Source of the DNA: Takakia lepidozioides
Taxonomy: Eukaryota > Streptophyta > Takakiopsida > Takakiales > Takakiaceae
Assembly (NCBI GenBank): GCA_030704615.1
Contig: CM060733.1
Span: forward strand, 67,890,001-67,954,000
DNA: 64,000 nucleotides
Reading direction: 5' to 3'
Part shown: in pieces, positions 59,900 to 64,000 of the stretch
How positions within the stretch are numbered: position 1 is the first letter of the stretch
How the letters are laid out: each line of letters opens with the position of its first letter
The notes under the pieces: model-generated
What the model was told of the DNA's origin: nothing
Databases searched by the model: none
Seen by the model: the letters and a program-made list of their open reading frames with translations, nothing else
Position numbers and translations under genes: made by a program

Positions 59900-62800
59900 A
59901 GAAATGCCGCACCGCATATCCGTTCGGACAGCCATACACCCTTGTCTTCATGACAGAGGGGACGGAAATGCGGTGCCGCATTTCCGTCCGAACTGCCATT
60001 AGACCTTGCCTTCATGACAGTGGGGACGGATATGCGGTGCCGCATTTCCCACTACCAGTTACCCTTGCCTCCATAATAGTAGGACGGAAATGCGGCACCG
60101 CATTTCCGTCCCACCTACTATACACCCTTGCCTTCATGACAGTGGGGACGGAAAATCGGTTTCGCATTTCCGTCCAGACTGCCCTGAGACCCCTGAGACC
60201 CTTCCTTCATGACATTGGGGACGGAAATGCGGTGCCGCATTTCCGTCCGGACTGCCATTGGACCTTGCCTTCATGACAGTGGGGATGGACGGAAATGCGG
60301 TGTCGCATTTCCGTCCCGACTGCCATTGGACCTTGCCATCATTACAGTGGGGACGGACGGAAATGCTGCATTTCCGTCCGGACTGCCATTGGACCTTGTC
60401 TTCACTACAGTGGGGACGGAAATGCAGTGCCGCTTTTCCGTCCGGACTGCCAGAAGACCTTGCATTCATAACAGTGGGGACGCAAATGCGGTGCCGCATT
60501 TCGGCCGTCCCCACTACCAGTTACCCTTGCCTCCATAACAGTGGGACGGAAATGCGGTGCCGTATTTCAGTCGCCACTACCAGTTACCCTTGCCTCCATG
60601 ACAGTGGGACGGAAATGCGGCACCACATTTTCGTCCCACCTGCCATACACCCATTGCCTTCCAACGACGATGAGTATAGAAAAAAAAAAAATAGGGTTCT
60701 GGTTTTTTTTTTCCCGCCACCCCCTGTGGTCGGAAATGCGGCACCGCATTTCCATCCAACGGGTAGAGCTAGAAAAAACAAGGAAAAAAACTGTTTTGGA
60801 TTTTTTTTCCTCTACCCCATATAGGCCGATTTATGGTATCTGCCACTTCCTTGTGCAGTTCCTTCTCATCTCTCCAAGCCTCGCCGCATTTCAATCCAGC
60901 AGCGATGAGAAGAGAAAAGAAAAAAATTTACGGTTATTTTTTTTCCCCTTCTACCCCCTGTTGTTGGAAATGCGGCATCGCATTTCGATCCTGCGGGGAT
61001 GACTAGAGAGGGCAAAAAATAAAACAAAAAAACAAACTCCATTTTTCATTTTATTTTTTGTCTTTTACTTCTATGGACGCAAATGCGGCGCTGCATTTCA
61101 ATCCAGCGGCGATGACAAGAGGAAAAAAAAGGTTAGGGTTATTGTTTTTCCTCTCTATTCCCCCTTTTGTTGGAAATGCGGCGCCGCATTCCATCCAGCG
61201 GGGATGACTAGAGAACAACCACCCAGAAAAAAGAAAAAAGAAAAAGGAAAAAAAAACCCAACATTTGTATTTTATTTTTATTTTTTATTTTTTATTTTTT
61301 TTCTCCCAACGGCCCCCCCCCCCCCCCCAACCGTATGGACGGAAATGCGGCGCCGCATTTCAATCCAGTGGCGATGACAAGAGGAAGAAAAACAGTTAGG
61401 GTTATTTTTTTCCCCCTTCTACCCCTTGTTGTTGGAAATGCGGCGCCGCATTTCCATCCAGCGGGGATGACTAAAAAAGCCGGGGGGGGGGGGGGGGCAA
61501 CTTTTTTTGTCCCCACCCCTATGGACGGAAATGTGGCACTGCATTTCAATCCAGCGGCAATGACAAGAGGAAAAAAAACGGTTAGGATTTTTCTGTTTTT
61601 CCCCCTTCTATCTCCTGTTGTTGGAAATGCGGCTCTGCATTTCCATCCAGCGGGGATGACTAAGGGCGGGGGTGGGGGGGGGGGGGGGGGGGGGGTTAAA
61701 AAAAACAAAAACAAAAACAAAAAAAAAAAAACTTTTTTTGTCCCCACCCCTATAGGCGGAAATGCGGCGCCGCATTTCAATACAGCGGCGATGACAAGAG
61801 GAAAAAAAACGGTTGGGGGGTTTTTTTTTTCCCCCTTCTATCCCCTGTTGTTGGAAATGCGGCGCCGCATTTCCATCCAGCGGGGATGACTAGAGGGGGG
61901 CGGGGGAGGGGCAAAAAACAAACAAAACAAATAAATAAATTAATAAATTAATTAAAATAAAATAAAAATGCCCCCCCCCTATGCACGGAAATGCGGCGCC
62001 GCATTTCAATTCAGTGGCGATGACAAGAAAAAATAAAGTTAGGGTTGTTCCCCCCTCTACCCTTTGTTGTTGCTGGAAATGCGGCGCCGCATTTCCATCT
62101 AGCGGGGATGACAAGAGAAAAAAAAGGAAAAAAAACAGAAACTGAGAATTTTTTTTTTTCTTGTTTTCACCCCCTTTGGATGGAAATGCGGCACCGCATT
62201 TCAATCCAGCGGCGATGACTAGAGGAAAAACAATCAGGGGTTATTTCCCCCCTCCCCCCCCTCTGGTTGAAAATGGGGCGCCGCAATTCCCATCCAGCGG
62301 GGATGACTAGAGGGGAAAAAAAGAAAACACCATCAAACGACTTTCAAAGAACACGGGTGGATGGCAGTCGAGACGGAAATGCGGCACCGCATTTCCGTCC
62401 CGACTCGCATCCCCCTTTGCACGATGATCATCATTTGGGGAAAAGAGGTGGGCGGGATGAACCTGGCGACGGAAATGCGCTGCCGCATTTTTGTCCGGAC
62501 TAACACCTACCGATCACTTTATACCTAGTGGGACGGAAATGCGGCACCGCATTTCCATCCGGGTTCCCACTAGACCATGCCTTCCTACCATTGTGGATGG
62601 AAATGTGGTGCCGCATTTCCGTCCTAACTGACACCTAAGCATCCTTGATACATGGTGGGATGATAATCCGGTGCCGCATTTCCGTCCGGGCTCCCATTCC
62701 ACCATGCATTTTTAACAATCTGGACGGAAATGCGTTGCCGCATTTTCGTCCGGACTGACACCTAAGCATCCCTTAACACCTGGTGGGACGGAAATGCGGC

Positions 62801-64000
62801 GCCGCATTTCCGTCTGGGGTCCCACTGGACCATGCCTTTCTACCATTGTGGATGGAAATGCGGCAGCGCATTTCCGTCCCGACTCGCATCCCCCTTTGCA
62901 CGATGATCATCATTTGGGGAAAAGAGGTGGGCGGGATGAACCTGGCGACGGAAATGCGCTGCCGCATTTTTGTCCGGACTAACACCTACCGATCACTTTA
63001 TACCTAGTGGGACGGAAATGCGGCACCGCATTTCCATCCGGGTTCCCACTAGACCATGCCTTCCTACCATTGTGGATGGAAATGTGGTGCCGCATTTCCA
63101 TCCTAACTGACACCTAAGCATCCTTGATACATGGTGGGATGATAATCCGGTGCCGCATTTCCATCCGGGCTCCCATTCCACCATGCATTTTTAACAATCT
63201 GGACGGAAATGCGTTGCCGCATTTTCGTCCGGACTGACACCTAAGCATCCCTTAACACCTGGTGGGACGGAAATGCGGCGCCGCATTTCCGTCTGGGGTC
63301 CCACTGGACCATGCCTTTCTACCATTGTGGATGGAAATGCGGTGCCGCATTTCCGTCCTAACTGACACCTAAGTATCCTTGATACATGGAGAGATGATAA
63401 TCCGGTGCCGCATTTCCGTCCAGGCTCCCATTCCACCATGCATTTTTAACAGTCTGATCGGAAATGCGGTGCCGCATTTCCGTCTGGGCTCCAACTGTAC
63501 GATCCCTAAACAGGTGGTCGGATGGAAATGCAGTGCCGCATTCCTGTCCAGACATTGCTTTCCCGAGAGTCTGGACGGAAACGCGCCACCGTATATCCGT
63601 CCGGACTGATAGTGGACCATCCCTTCATTTCTAGTGGGACGGAAATGCGTTGCCGCGTTTCCGTCCAGAAGACCACTTCAGTTTGCGTACTTGGCAGTTG
63701 AAGGGAAATGCGGCGCCGCATTTCCGTCCGGACTGTCATTGTACCTTTTCTTAATGACAGCTTCGACGGAATTGCGGTGCCGCATTCCAGGCCCGCTACC
63801 ACTTACTCTGGCAGACAGGACATCGAAACGGAAGTGCGGCACCGCATTCCCGTCGAACTTGCCAAACAACCTTTTCTTCATGAGAATGGGGACGGAAATG
63901 CGGTGCCGTATTTCCGTCCCAGCTGCCCTCCACGCTTGCCTTCAGTAAAGAGGGTTCACGAAGGGGCGGAAATGCGGTACCGCATTTACCACTGACTGCC
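59900..64000. repeat. Palindrome array C, about 50 copies
   Basis: The core AAATGCGGYRCCGCATTT, often extended by ACGG/CCGT on the outside, recurs about every 60-150 bases to the window edge. The central dinucleotide is TG, CA or CG. Rarer centres give TGCGTTGCCGCA, TGCGCTGCCGCA and TGCGGCAGCGCA. Between 60.7 and 62.3 kb spacers contain homopolymer runs of A, T, C and G; from 62.4 kb they are short and regular. Open frames in this region only reflect the repeat and are not genes. Confidence 0.93.
62381..63340. repeat. 480-bp tandem duplication within array C
   Basis: 62381-62860 and 62861-63340 are nearly identical and offset by exactly 480 bases (for example 'GACTCGCATCCCCCTTTGCA' at 62401 and 62881). 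Each holds about seven palindromes. Confidence 0.9.

Noticed and set aside
59900-64000. Many open frames of 60-180 codons across both strands
   Set aside because: All reflect the palindrome repeat translated in different frames ('GNAAPHFRP'-like). They have no independent protein character.

Overview
The window looks like a repeat-packed nuclear contig from a green plant-lineage organism, most likely a streptophyte (charophyte, Chara-like) alga; the species is inferred, not proven. The reasons are two intron-rich host genes (a RETICULATA-family chloroplast protein and a plant-type translation initiation factor eIF5B), a Dof-type zinc finger, a decayed PPR-DYW gene, canonical GT-AG introns, and Ty3/gypsy elements including a chromovirus primed by initiator tRNA-Met.

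Layout. 1-23.3 kb is a set of nested transposons that can be peeled apart. The oldest layer is a minus-strand Ty3/gypsy integrase copy, cut in two and lying at 446-828 and 19719-20.6 kb. Into it inserted a plus-strand chromovirus (829-19718, 5-bp target duplication CCCTA). Into the 5' LTR of that chromovirus inserted a 12-kb Mutator-like element (1150-13102, imperfect 9/10-bp target duplication, diverged terminal repeats). This element ('family A') carries a minus-strand MULE-type transposase with a SWIM zinc finger, a plus-strand multi-exon gene ending in a DNA-amino-methyltransferase-like domain, and between them an array of about 17 palindromes with the core CG-N4-CG. 20.7-23.2 kb holds pieces of a related element ('family B', different palindrome), another gypsy segment and a captured chromovirus gag scrap.

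23.3-30.8 kb is mostly non-coding: a short Dof zinc-finger ORF, low-complexity tracts, a truncated non-LTR retrotransposon with a 2A-like motif, a PPR-DYW pseudogene, a foldback and a MITE. 30.8-46.2 kb is the host island: the RETICULATA-like gene (8 exons, minus) and eIF5B (17 exons, plus), divergently transcribed from a shared promoter of about 600 bp with site II and telo-box motifs. 46.2-49.2 kb is intergenic.

49.2-59.3 kb is again transposon debris: a gypsy gag-protease segment, a second copy of the methyltransferase-like gene (family B, minus strand, truncated), an antisense coiled-coil ORF set, family-B transposase fragments and a RING-H2 gene. 59.3-64 kb holds a third transposase relative ('family C') followed by about 50 copies of a third palindrome. 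The arms of the three palindromes are unrelated in sequence, but all share the CG-N4-CG centre, and two families show transposase and methyltransferase-like genes in divergent orientation. This paired-gene plus family-specific palindrome arrangement is the best candidate for an undescribed system in the window: perhaps a transposon-borne DNA-modification or anti-silencing module.
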